Below are positions 16,268-24,044 of a stretch of DNA of 46,625 nucleotides, one piece after another; within the stretch, counting starts at the first letter, position 1, and every line of letters begins with the position of its first letter. Position numbers and translations under genes: made by a program. The notes under the pieces are model-generated. The model saw nothing but the letters and a program-made list of their open reading frames with translations, had not been told where the DNA came from and ran no database searches. The stretch is taken from positions 1-46,625 of IMG/VR virus record IMGVR_UViG_3300031576_000089. The stretch is one strand, 5' to 3'. Origin of the DNA: a virus.

Positions 16268-16677
16268 CGGAAATGGTGATCCTCCGAATCGGCCGTGACG
16301 ATGATGCCATGTCGCAAGGTGTCATGCTGCATCTCGGCGTGGCCTTTGCCGTGACGCTGGAGCTTCCAGACATGAACAACGAGCCAGAGAAATCCTGCAT
16401 TCCGGCCGGAACCTATGTCTGCAAGCGGGTGCAGTCTCCAAAGTTTGGGGATACCTTTGAGATTACTGGCGTACCTGGTCGAACCAACATTCTCTTTCAT
16501 AAGCTCAACGAAGTTCGGCAGACGCTCGGGTGTGTCGGTGTTGCGGAGAAGTTCGTTGGCAACGGTATCGGGGAAAGCATGGAAGGATTCAACGAGTTTA
16601 TGGCGAAGCTCAAAGATCGTGACAGCTTCATGCTCTCCATCTTAGACGTGAACAAATACCTCCCCGTGACACAATGA
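16264..16677 (+). CDS. DUF5675-type protein, possible lysis enzyme
   Basis: 137 residues from GTG 16264, overlapping the previous TGA. The block IPAGTYVCKRVQSPKFGDTF, then GVPGRTNILFHK and TLGCVGV matches the core of DUF5675, a phage family that often stands in the lysis module. A peptidoglycan-cutting role for this family is suggested by context, not established here. It lies directly before holin and spanins and I see no other endolysin candidate, which favours a lysis role. Confidence 0.65.
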   Translation: MTEMVILRIGRDDDAMSQGVMLHLGVAFAVTLELPDMNNEPEKSCIPAGTYVCKRVQSPKFGDTFEITGVPGRTNILFHKLNEVRQTLGCVGVAEKFVGNGIGESMEGFNEFMAKLKDRDSFMLSILDVNKYLPVTQ

Positions 16678-16721
16678 TCTATGGTGAGCAAGAGTGACGA
16701 TTATGACTACTTATTTAGGAA

Positions 16722-17069
16722 ATGGGCATTGACGTGTTTCAAGACTTCGACGGAATGCACGTACTCCTCGGATCGGTAGGTGCGATCATCGCCTTCTCGT
16801 TCTGGCGGATGCACAAGAATCCCAACGTGAAATTCAGCCTGTTCGATCTGGTTATGGAAAACGGTCGTGCGTCGAAGGTCGGCGTGGCCTTCATGCTCAC
16901 GCTCGGCGTGACGACTTGGGCGATCATTGACCTAGAGATGAAGGGGAAACTGACCGAGGGATTGTTCGGCGCGTACTGCCTTGCCTGGGTCGCGCCGCTG
17001 ACGGCCCGAGTGATCTTCGGCAAGACGGAACCGCTGAAGATCGAGCAGAACGGAAAGGCCACGAAATGA
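16722..17069 (+). CDS. Putative holin
   Basis: 115 residues with TAGGA before the start. Three hydrophobic segments at about 13-30, 52-71 and 80-101 and a polar C-terminus give a class I-like holin layout. It is placed between the DUF5675-type protein and the spanins and would form the inner-membrane lesion that starts lysis. Its stop overlaps the i-spanin ATG. Confidence 0.65.
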   Translation: MGIDVFQDFDGMHVLLGSVGAIIAFSFWRMHKNPNVKFSLFDLVMENGRASKVGVAFMLTLGVTTWAIIDLEMKGKLTEGLFGAYCLAWVAPLTARVIFGKTEPLKIEQNGKATK

Positions 17070-17458
17070 GCCTGTTGCTCGGCAACCCCTATGTCCTCGC
17101 CGGCCTCGTCGTCGCGTTGTTCATCTCGCACACCAGCGCCTACGTGAAGGGCCGCGTGGATGCCTCGCGCAGTTGCACGATCGAGAAGGCCGAGATGAAG
17201 GAAGCGTCACAGAAACAAAAAGACGCAGAAGCGAAGAAAGCCACTGACGCTTCGATGAAACTGGAGGCCGACAATGCAAAACTTCGGATCGAGTACCGCG
17301 CTCTGGCAAACCGGGTTCCAAAGATTGTGGACCGGCCTATCTATCGGAATGTGTGCCTCGATGCTGACGGCCTGCTGCTTGCCAACGCCGCCCTTGCCGG
17401 AACGAGCGTTGTTGCCCCCAAACCTGGTCCAGCCGTGTCCGGACCTCATGCTCCTTGA
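17066..17458 (+). CDS. Rz-like inner-membrane spanin
   Basis: 130 residues. An N-terminal hydrophobic anchor (residues 8-24) is followed by a periplasmic coiled coil (KAEMKEASQKQKDAEAKKA, LEADNAKLRIEYR) and the RPIYRNVCLDADGLLLANAA block typical of Rz proteins. It pairs with the lipoprotein spanin encoded in another frame inside its 3' half and destroys the outer membrane at lysis. This pair is the main evidence for a Gram-negative host. Confidence 0.85.
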   Translation: MSLLLGNPYVLAGLVVALFISHTSAYVKGRVDASRSCTIEKAEMKEASQKQKDAEAKKATDASMKLEADNAKLRIEYRALANRVPKIVDRPIYRNVCLDADGLLLANAALAGTSVVAPKPGPAVSGPHAP

Positions 17459-17567
17459 GGACGGCACCGGCGCGGCCGTGTTGCGTAAGCTGGTCGAAGT
17501 GTCCGAGCAGTACCATGCGTGTCAGAGCGGGAAGTCTGCGTTGATCGAAGCCGTAGGGAACAGATAA
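17274..17567 (+). CDS. Rz1-like outer-membrane spanin lipoprotein
   Basis: 97 residues from ATG 17274, embedded out of frame in the Rz gene for most of its length. A signal sequence leads to a lipobox MLTAC with C34 as the lipid-bearing Cys. The mature part begins with a Pro-rich stretch (CCLPTPPLPERALLPPN), typical of o-spanins. Its end overlaps the ATG of the tail connector. Longer than most Rz1 proteins. Confidence 0.8.
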   Translation: MQNFGSSTALWQTGFQRLWTGLSIGMCASMLTACCLPTPPLPERALLPPNLVQPCPDLMLLEDGTGAAVLRKLVEVSEQYHACQSGKSALIEAVGNR

Positions 17568-18229
17568 TGAATCGTGGCGAGATCCGAAGCCTAGTGCGCG
17601 GGTATCTGAATGAACCGTTTGCGTCCTTCTGGACGGACGCTGAGCTGAACACCTATATCAACATCGCCATCCGGAAGGCGACGGACACGATCAAGAATCT
17701 CTCCCGGCATCACTTCACGACGAGGGCGACGTTCTCCACGACGGCAGGACAGGAATACTACCAACTGCCGGCGACGTGCAAGGACGTCAAGCTCATCACG
17801 GTTATCAACTCCGATGGGATTGAAGTGCCGGTCTACTTCGCCACTTGGCCGGATCCGTTCAAGACGACGGATAGCGCGCTTGGGCCGGGTTCGACGGCCG
17901 GGGATCTCGTCAACACGGTCTGGATTGTCGGTGGCTCCTTGCGGATGGTGCCGATCCCGCAGTCGGTGTTCACCATGCGGATCTACTTCGAGGCGCGGAT
18001 CAATAACATGACGGCCGATGCCGATATTCCAACCTTCGATGAGGACTATCACGACATGGCCGGGAAGTGGGCCGCGATCGAGGCGCGAGCAAAGAACAAG
18101 GAAAGTTCGGCGGATCTCTTGGCCTTATGGCAAGTGCGGGAGCAAGACTGCATCCGTGATCTGTTTCATCGGGTTCCGGCGCCAGCGACACAGGTGATCG
18201 GCTATCTCCAGGATATTGCGGGGTCGTAA
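17567..18229 (+). CDS. Head-to-tail connector (adaptor) protein
   Basis: 220 residues from ATG 17567, overlapping the previous TAA. The N-terminal helices (REIRSLVRGYLNE-type, FWTDAELNTYINIAIRKA) followed by a strand domain (QEYYQLPATCKDVKLITVI) fit podovirus adaptor proteins of the tail tubular A / gp11 type that sit under the portal. The following genes (fibre, nozzle, ejection proteins) are those expected downstream of such a connector. Confidence 0.7.
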   Translation: MNRGEIRSLVRGYLNEPFASFWTDAELNTYINIAIRKATDTIKNLSRHHFTTRATFSTTAGQEYYQLPATCKDVKLITVINSDGIEVPVYFATWPDPFKTTDSALGPGSTAGDLVNTVWIVGGSLRMVPIPQSVFTMRIYFEARINNMTADADIPTFDEDYHDMAGKWAAIEARAKNKESSADLLALWQVREQDCIRDLFHRVPAPATQVIGYLQDIAGS

Positions 18230-19435
18230 ATGGGCCAGGATCTTGCCGCAGGACTGAGCAACTACCACACTACCGGCACGCCGGATACCGGCACGCCACA
18301 GTCTAATGGGCCAAGCGGATCCGATGGGGTGGCAGAGAACGTCAACGGCCTCTACATCGCGGTCCCGGCTCTCCAAACGCTCCTCGGTAACGCGCTCACA
18401 CTGAAAGGATCCGTTGCGGATCTTGTCACGCGCCTGTCTCGAGCGATCTCGGCCGATGGGGTATTGCCGAAAGGCACGTCGTTCCCGGCCTCTCCGATTG
18501 ACGGCCAGTTGTTTTATCGTACCGACCAGGATATTCCGTACGTCTATGATTCTGGATCCGGAACGTGGAAGCCAGGTTTCGATAACGTCCTCTATGCCCT
18601 GCTCGATGGCACGCGCAATTTTACAGGCGATGTGACGATCAAGAAGGCCGCGCCGGGTGTGCGGTTGATAGGGACAGAGGGGAGCGCAAAGGACGTCCTG
18701 ATTCGTGAAAGTGCCGGCGTAGTCACGATCTCGAAGAATACCGGCACAGAGCTTTCACCAGTCTGGACAGAAATGTTCCGTGTAGAGATGGCGGTTGGAT
18801 TCTACACGCCGAAAACGCGAGTCGTCTATACGGCCAATGACAACTTCACGGTGCCTGCTGGTGTAACGTCTATCCGTGTCAAAGTATACGGAGCGAGTGG
18901 AGGAGGAGGAGGAGGCGGCGGTGGTGGTGGGAACACTTCTGGATTTGGCTTCAAAGGCGGCGATGGCGGTATTGGACAACGCGGTGTTCGCGGAGGGTAC
19001 GGAGAAGATGTTTTTGTTGTTACGCCTGGAACGATTTATGCGGTCACAGTTGGAACGTCCTCTGGTGGTGGTGGTGGAGCCGGTGGAGGCGGCACCGGAG
19101 GAACTGGTACAACTGGTGGAACTGGTGGTACGTCTAGTCTAGGGGCATTGATTTCTGCAACTGGTGGCGGCGGGGGGGGCGGCGGGGGCGGAGGAACGGA
19201 AGCGACTGCATGTGCTAATGGAAGTCCTGGGAGTGCGCAAGAAAATAGATTTGAAGATTTAACATTAACTCTAGGAACGTCCTCTGCATCTATCAACTTG
19301 AAGGGGGGAGCAATCGAACCCGGAGGCAATGGTGGAGCTGGAGGAGCCGGGAAGCCTTCAGGTCAAACCGGCTCTGGCGCGGCTGGTTCTGCTGGTGCGA
19401 ATGGAGAATCTGGCATGGTGATCGTGGAATACTGA
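18230..19435 (+). CDS. Tail fibre with Gly-rich C-terminal domain
   Basis: 401 residues. The N-terminal part (to about 150) is polar and includes GQLFYRTDQDIPYVYDSGSGTWKP, a common phage fibre motif. A strand region VVYTANDNFTVPAGVTSIRVKVYGA follows. From about 222 on it is extremely Gly-rich, like polyglycine-sandwich tail-tip adhesins and other Gly-rich receptor-binding domains. The DNA contains a G8 run at 19172-19179, a candidate for slipped-strand variation. It likely mediates host binding. Confidence 0.75.
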   Translation: MGQDLAAGLSNYHTTGTPDTGTPQSNGPSGSDGVAENVNGLYIAVPALQTLLGNALTLKGSVADLVTRLSRAISADGVLPKGTSFPASPIDGQLFYRTDQDIPYVYDSGSGTWKPGFDNVLYALLDGTRNFTGDVTIKKAAPGVRLIGTEGSAKDVLIRESAGVVTISKNTGTELSPVWTEMFRVEMAVGFYTPKTRVVYTANDNFTVPAGVTSIRVKVYGASGGGGGGGGGGGNTSGFGFKGGDGGIGQRGVRGGYGEDVFVVTPGTIYAVTVGTSSGGGGGAGGGGTGGTGTTGGTGGTSSLGALISATGGGGGGGGGGGTEATACANGSPGSAQENRFEDLTLTLGTSSASINLKGGAIEPGGNGGAGGAGKPSGQTGSGAAGSAGANGESGMVIVEY

Positions 19436-19896
19436 TGCGCCAGTTTGCTCAAATACAAGACGGAAAGGCGCATTGGGTATTTTCATCCGAGAAAGACCCT
19501 GTGTTTGCACCGTACATAAAGATAATCGAAATTACTGATTTGCAAGTTCAGCCGAAAGAGGGGTGGTTGTACGATGAGCAGAATGGAGTATTTGTGGAGC
19601 CACCAACGCCTCAGACGGTCGCCTTGAAACGTCTTACGTTCAAGAATGCTCCTATAGAGACAGGACTTGAGGCGTTCATTTACGTTTTCGATGAAATGAA
19701 CGATGAGGTTCCAATCCACCAGCATTCCGTAGATCATTGGGTGTATATTCTGTCCGGATCAGTTGAAATCATAGATGCAGGAATAAAATCACAGCATTCG
19801 TCAGGTGAGATGGTATTTTTAAAGCGCGGCCAAGATCATTCAGTCACAGGGAAAGTCCAAAACACAAAAATCGTGACGATGTTCTTTGGGAACTGA
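19435..19896 (+). CDS. Cupin-domain protein in the tail cluster
   Basis: 153 residues, ATG overlapping the fibre stop. Residues 1-55 look like the short strand-rich N-terminal module of phage fibre-associated proteins. Residues about 60-153 are a single cupin with HQHSVDH near 97-103, GSVEI and a later GQDH. The histidines would bind a metal. The gene is A/T-rich relative to its neighbours, suggesting recent entry. A second cupin (22042-22392) has the same HQHSxDH motif. Role unknown: virion decoration, sugar modification or assembly are all possible. Confidence 0.7.
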   Translation: MRQFAQIQDGKAHWVFSSEKDPVFAPYIKIIEITDLQVQPKEGWLYDEQNGVFVEPPTPQTVALKRLTFKNAPIETGLEAFIYVFDEMNDEVPIHQHSVDHWVYILSGSVEIIDAGIKSQHSSGEMVFLKRGQDHSVTGKVQNTKIVTMFFGN

Positions 19897-21689
19897 TGCC
19901 AACGACTCAAGACAATATGCTCTCTCGCCCTGTCCAGATCACCGGGGGGATCCATCGTGAACTGTCACAGTGGACGCCTGCTGGTGGTTTGTTTACCTGC
20001 AAAGGGATGCACGGCTATCAGCTCGACAAGTTGATGAAATGGAGCGGATCGGAACTATTCAACACGACGCAGTTTGGATCAGGGTTGCGCGTCAACGGAT
20101 TGTTCCAAGCCACACTCGGCACCAACACGTTTTTCTTTGCGATGGTCGGTGGCATCATCTACCGCGTGGATTATCTCGGTGGCGGGTTCGCACAGCTCAA
20201 GACCGGCGAAGTGCCAGCCTACTATGATGCAAAGGTTTTAGGGTCGCTGTTGTTCTTGGCTTCCGGCAACAATCCGAACCGCAAGATTGACGGATCGCTG
20301 AACGTCCAGAACGTCGGGATCGCCGCGCCGACAGCGGTGCCGGTGATTGCCGATGGCGGGGCCGGTGCCTTGACCGGCACGGCCTACAGTCACAAATACA
20401 CGTTCAGAAACTCCGTGACCGGGCAAGAGTCGAATCCGTCCCCAGTCTCGAACAGCCTGAACATCACGAATAGGCAGATCACGGTCAGCGGCCTGAATGA
20501 TTCGACGGATCCGCAAGTTGACCGGAAGGTGATCTATCGCTGCACGTCTACGAATCAGGGCCAGTGGTTTCGCGTGGCGGAAATAATCGCGGCGCAATCA
20601 ACCTATCTCGATAACGTTTCTGACGGAAATCTTGGAGAACAAGTCCTCGAGGATAACGGGGTGCCTCCGCAGTCGAAGTATCTGGAGGTCTACAACGGCA
20701 TGATCGTCTACGCGGGGCTGGCCGCACCGGATCAAAGCAAGGTGCTGCTCTCCGGCGTGCTTCGTCCGGAAGCGGTGGACGAGGAGAACGACTACGACCT
20801 GGATCCTGAAGAAGCCGACATTATCACGGGCGTCAAGAAATTCGGTGGGGCGATCGCGGCCTATAAACGCAAGGGACTGTTCCTTGGATCAGGCGAGTCA
20901 CCGGATCAAATGACGTTCATCCGCACGCGAGTCACGGAAGGCGCGCTCGGCAATCGCGGGATCGTGGCCTACAAATCATCCCATCTCTATCTGAGTGAAC
21001 GTGGCCCTCATGCGTTCTCCGGCCTCATGGAAGAATATATCGGCCGGGCAATCGAGGAGATCTACAAGACGCTGGATCTGACGTCGTTAATGAATGCCAG
21101 TGGAGTCTACTATAACCGGTTCGGATTCATCATCTGGAACGTCAAGTCTGTCGGCGCCGGCGATTACGATAGCTGGTTGATCTTCAATGTGGACACAAAG
21201 GAATGGTACACCCGCCCGTACAATTCCTCCATCGTCACGTCGTACCTGGACGCCTTCGGGCAACAAAAACTATGGTTGGGTGGCACGACCGGCTATCTGT
21301 TCACCGGGGATATCGGCAACGCCGACAATGGTACTAATATCGCCGTCGAAGTCGTCACGCGGCCGATCGCACTCAAATACAAGGCCCAAGGCATACCCGA
21401 TCTGGACCAGCTCTATTGCTTCCGGCACGTCGAGTTTCACTACGCTCCGAACGGAGGAACGTCCCCGATCACGGTCAGCTATTGCATGGACACACCGGAC
21501 GGCCCGTACCTGCCGATGGTCAACAAGGACACCGGGGTCAGCACGTTCATCCCTGGCACCGGCAATAGGGTGCGCTTTGATCTCGCCGGCTACGGCCGCG
21601 TGCTGTTCGTGAAGTTCACCCTAAGCAGCCAGGAGTATTTCGAGTTGTTGGGGATGCAGGCGGAAGGCATCGAATTGGGGCGGCGATGA
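19896..21689 (+). CDS. Tail nozzle-type protein
   Basis: 597 residues, ATG overlapping the cupin stop. Repeated beta blades (YRVDYLGGGF, LGSLLFLASGNN, YLFTGDIGN) suggest a beta-propeller body. The length and position after the adaptor match tail tubular B / gp10-like nozzle proteins that close the short tail of podoviruses. It contains a fibronectin-like stretch near 150-250 (YSHKYTFRNSVTGQESNPSPVS). Confidence 0.65.
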   Translation: MPTTQDNMLSRPVQITGGIHRELSQWTPAGGLFTCKGMHGYQLDKLMKWSGSELFNTTQFGSGLRVNGLFQATLGTNTFFFAMVGGIIYRVDYLGGGFAQLKTGEVPAYYDAKVLGSLLFLASGNNPNRKIDGSLNVQNVGIAAPTAVPVIADGGAGALTGTAYSHKYTFRNSVTGQESNPSPVSNSLNITNRQITVSGLNDSTDPQVDRKVIYRCTSTNQGQWFRVAEIIAAQSTYLDNVSDGNLGEQVLEDNGVPPQSKYLEVYNGMIVYAGLAAPDQSKVLLSGVLRPEAVDEENDYDLDPEEADIITGVKKFGGAIAAYKRKGLFLGSGESPDQMTFIRTRVTEGALGNRGIVAYKSSHLYLSERGPHAFSGLMEEYIGRAIEEIYKTLDLTSLMNASGVYYNRFGFIIWNVKSVGAGDYDSWLIFNVDTKEWYTRPYNSSIVTSYLDAFGQQKLWLGGTTGYLFTGDIGNADNGTNIAVEVVTRPIALKYKAQGIPDLDQLYCFRHVEFHYAPNGGTSPITVSYCMDTPDGPYLPMVNKDTGVSTFIPGTGNRVRFDLAGYGRVLFVKFTLSSQEYFELLGMQAEGIELGRR

Positions 21690-22033
21690 GTAAACCGACC
21701 TTGCGAAAAGACTTCTTTGTGCAGCCGGATTGGACGGAGGATCAAGCGCGTGCGCTCAACGATTTTCTGGATCGTGTCACGGCCGCGATGCCGTGCGTGC
21801 GGACCGGCGGCTATATCGGCACCGGACGCGAGAACGAGATTGAGCTGGTGGATATGCCTGGCGCGCCATTGCTGGTCATGCTCCAAGCGGATACGGGCGG
21901 GGCGATCTATACCGCGCTGGTGCCGTACTTGAGTGGGGAAATCACGCTCTGGAGTCGCAAGAGCTTTACGTTGGCCGCGGCCGCAGCGCACAATGCCGCG
22001 AACACGTCGTATCGGTATCTGAGCGTGGCGTAG
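21686..22033 (+). CDS. Small tail-region protein
   Basis: 115 residues, ATGA overlap with the nozzle gene. One helix (TEDQARALNDFLDRVTAAM) and beta strands rich in hydrophobic residues. No family recognised. It sits between the nozzle and the second cupin. Confidence 0.55.
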   Translation: MSKPTLRKDFFVQPDWTEDQARALNDFLDRVTAAMPCVRTGGYIGTGRENEIELVDMPGAPLLVMLQADTGGAIYTALVPYLSGEITLWSRKSFTLAAAAAHNAANTSYRYLSVA

Positions 22034-22041
22034 GAGTGATT

Positions 22042-22392
22042 ATGAATGAACCGACCGTACAGTTATCATTGGTTTCAAATGTATTTATCAAACAACTGGA
22101 CTTCAAGAAGAAGGATGATTTCGTGGTGTCCCATCAGCATTCCTTCGATCATCAGACTCTCTTGGCGCGTGGTCGCTTACGGGTGTTCGTGGACGAAGAT
22201 CATGTCAAGGAATTTACGGCGCCGGCGATCATCGTGATCCGCTCTGGGCAGAATCATGTCATGCACGCACTCGAAGATAACACGGTGGCCTACTGCGTCC
22301 ATGCCGTTCGCAACGGTGAGCGGGTCGAAGATATTGTGGATCCTGCGCATGAAGTTGTGGCCGACGAATCGGCTTTTGTAAGGAAGGGGTAA
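22042..22392 (+). CDS. Second cupin-domain protein
   Basis: 116 residues. ATG 22042 is chosen because AGGAG at 22032-22036 is five bases upstream. Single cupin domain: HQHSFDH near residues 31-37, ARGRLRVFVD, and SGQNHVMHA with a late His. The metal ligands have the HxHxxxH spacing shared with the 19435 gene, so the two are paralogues in separate places of one tail operon. Function unknown. Confidence 0.7.
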   Translation: MNEPTVQLSLVSNVFIKQLDFKKKDDFVVSHQHSFDHQTLLARGRLRVFVDEDHVKEFTAPAIIVIRSGQNHVMHALEDNTVAYCVHAVRNGERVEDIVDPAHEVVADESAFVRKG

Positions 22393-22396
22393 GACC

Positions 22397-23125
22397 ATGC
22401 CGATAATAGCAGCCGGAGCAATCGCTGGTGCGGGGGCACTCGGTGCTGGTGCCTTTGGGTTCATGGGGGCCAGCAAGCAAGCGAAGGCGGCCGAACGAGC
22501 CGCGCGGATGTATATTGACTATCTGCAAGGCCAGCGCGATACGTTCCTTAGACAGCCGGAAGTCGGGCCGATCCGTTCCAAGTTGGCGGCATACTCTCGC
22601 GGCGAATTGCCTGACTATCTGAGCAATCAGATCCAAGAGGACTACGGGAAGTCGCTGGCCGATATGACGCGCTTGATCCCGAAAGCTGGTGTGCAGCCTG
22701 GCGGTGGGTACACGCCTGGCCGTCGTGAGCGCACGGCGCGTCTGCTCGGTGAGAATATCGCCGCGAACAAGGCGAATACGATGCGTGCCGCGAAGCAAGA
22801 AGGGGAACGCTTTGCGATCTCCTCGTTGCCGACATGGATGCCAGGTACACCGTCCACGCCGATTGCTGATCCAGGCACGTTTATGACGTCGGCTGGCGGG
22901 AATCAGCCAAATATCTTCTCGTTCTTGGGGCCGACTGTGGGACAGGCCGGGCAGTACGGTGGATTGGCGGTTGCTGGTGGACCGATCCTCGATAGGCTGT
23001 ATGGGAACCGCAACCCGCTTGCGGCCGCGACGATGGATATTCCGCAACTTGATACCATGACGCCGATGAGCCTAATGAGCGGTACGTCACCCTACTACTC
23101 ACGCTTCGCGTCGTCGTTCAGGTAA
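22397..23125 (+). CDS. Putative ejection (internal virion) protein
   Basis: 242 residues. A hydrophobic Gly/Ala-rich N-terminus (residues 3-25) is followed by a long amphipathic helical region (SKQAKAAERAARMYIDYLQ) and a Gly/Pro-rich C-terminus. This architecture and position fit T7 gp14-like internal proteins that leave the virion to build the DNA channel. GGAAGGGG precedes the ATG. Confidence 0.55.
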   Translation: MPIIAAGAIAGAGALGAGAFGFMGASKQAKAAERAARMYIDYLQGQRDTFLRQPEVGPIRSKLAAYSRGELPDYLSNQIQEDYGKSLADMTRLIPKAGVQPGGGYTPGRRERTARLLGENIAANKANTMRAAKQEGERFAISSLPTWMPGTPSTPIADPGTFMTSAGGNQPNIFSFLGPTVGQAGQYGGLAVAGGPILDRLYGNRNPLAAATMDIPQLDTMTPMSLMSGTSPYYSRFASSFR

Positions 23126-23128
23126 CGT

Positions 23129-23485
23129 ATGGCTGACGATCCGATCCTCAAAAAACTCAAAGAGGGCAGAGCCAAACGCTCGGCCCTACGTGGTGGACGT
23201 TCGATGCGCGGACCGTCACAGCGGCCGTTTACTCCGCGTGGCGGACGTCCAAGCAAGACACCGATGCCGAGAACAGGCGGAGGTCTTGGAATCCAGCCGC
23301 GTTCAGCCTTCTGGATTGGTCGTGCGCTCATGCGTGACATGGAGCGCGAGGAAAGCATGATGGCCGGGCAGCAAGGCCGGCAGCTATTGGAAACCGGACG
23401 GATGAACGAGTTTGGGAGAATCAGCCAAACGTACGATGCCGCGATCAAACAAATAGACGATCTACTTATGGAGGACGTACCATGA
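23129..23485 (+). CDS. Basic virion-region protein
   Basis: 118 residues, Arg/Gly/Pro-rich N-terminal half (RGGRSMRGPSQRPFTPRGGR) likely disordered and able to bind DNA, and a helical acidic C-terminal half. Its stop overlaps the next ATG. Probably packaged with the ejection proteins; no family recognised. Confidence 0.55.
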   Translation: MADDPILKKLKEGRAKRSALRGGRSMRGPSQRPFTPRGGRPSKTPMPRTGGGLGIQPRSAFWIGRALMRDMEREESMMAGQQGRQLLETGRMNEFGRISQTYDAAIKQIDDLLMEDVP

Positions 23486-24039
23486 ATCCACAAATGATGA
23501 ATCCGATCATTCGCCGGCTCTTGGCGATGAAAATGATGCAGGGTGGCGGGGTCGGTGGTCCGGGGATGCTGGATCCCGGCATGGATCCTGGTATGTCGCG
23601 GATGCCGCCGATGGGCGGTCCTGGCGGGACAGGCCCGGATATGGACATGGACTTCCCGCAGGGCGATGCCGACTACGAGGCGCAGGAAGCGCGCTTGGCG
23701 CGGCCGCAGCTCGTTCACTCCATGCCGGAGATGGCGAAGCAATACGGTGGCAACCCGCCTCCCGAGGCGCGAGAAATGACCGGCATGATGGAACGGGCGC
23801 CGCAAGGTCCGATTAAGGAGCGTCTGCACGCCGATCAGCATGGCATGATGCGCCGGCACAAGAGCGCGGATCTGAGCATCCAGCGCATGACGTTGGCGCA
23901 GAAGAAGGCACAGCTCATGGAACGGATTCGGATGCTGAAGGAAACCGGCCGGACCGATGAGTTGCAACGGATCCTCGGTGTGTTGCAGAAGCAAGGGATC
24001 ACGCTGGATCAGATGCTTGGTGATGAACCGCAACAGTAA
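23482..24039 (+). CDS. Met/Gly/Pro-rich virion-region protein
   Basis: 185 residues, ATGA overlap with the previous gene. The N-terminal 60 residues are low complexity (Met, Gly, Pro, Asp). The C-terminal 100 are helical (MRRHKSADLSIQRMTLAQKK, ERIRMLKETGRTDELQRIL). Likely an ejection-complex component by position; function not shown. Confidence 0.55.
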   Translation: MNPQMMNPIIRRLLAMKMMQGGGVGGPGMLDPGMDPGMSRMPPMGGPGGTGPDMDMDFPQGDADYEAQEARLARPQLVHSMPEMAKQYGGNPPPEAREMTGMMERAPQGPIKERLHADQHGMMRRHKSADLSIQRMTLAQKKAQLMERIRMLKETGRTDELQRILGVLQKQGITLDQMLGDEPQQ

Positions 24040-24044
24040 CCCTT

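Noticed and set aside
16681-16779. Short frame MVSKSDDYDYLF before the holin
   Set aside because: No ribosome-binding site, overlaps the holin start by more than half its length and has no recognisable feature.
18895-19200. Antisense Pro-rich frame opposite the Gly-rich fibre domain
   Set aside because: It is the mirror of the GGN codon run, a usual shadow ORF in such sequence.
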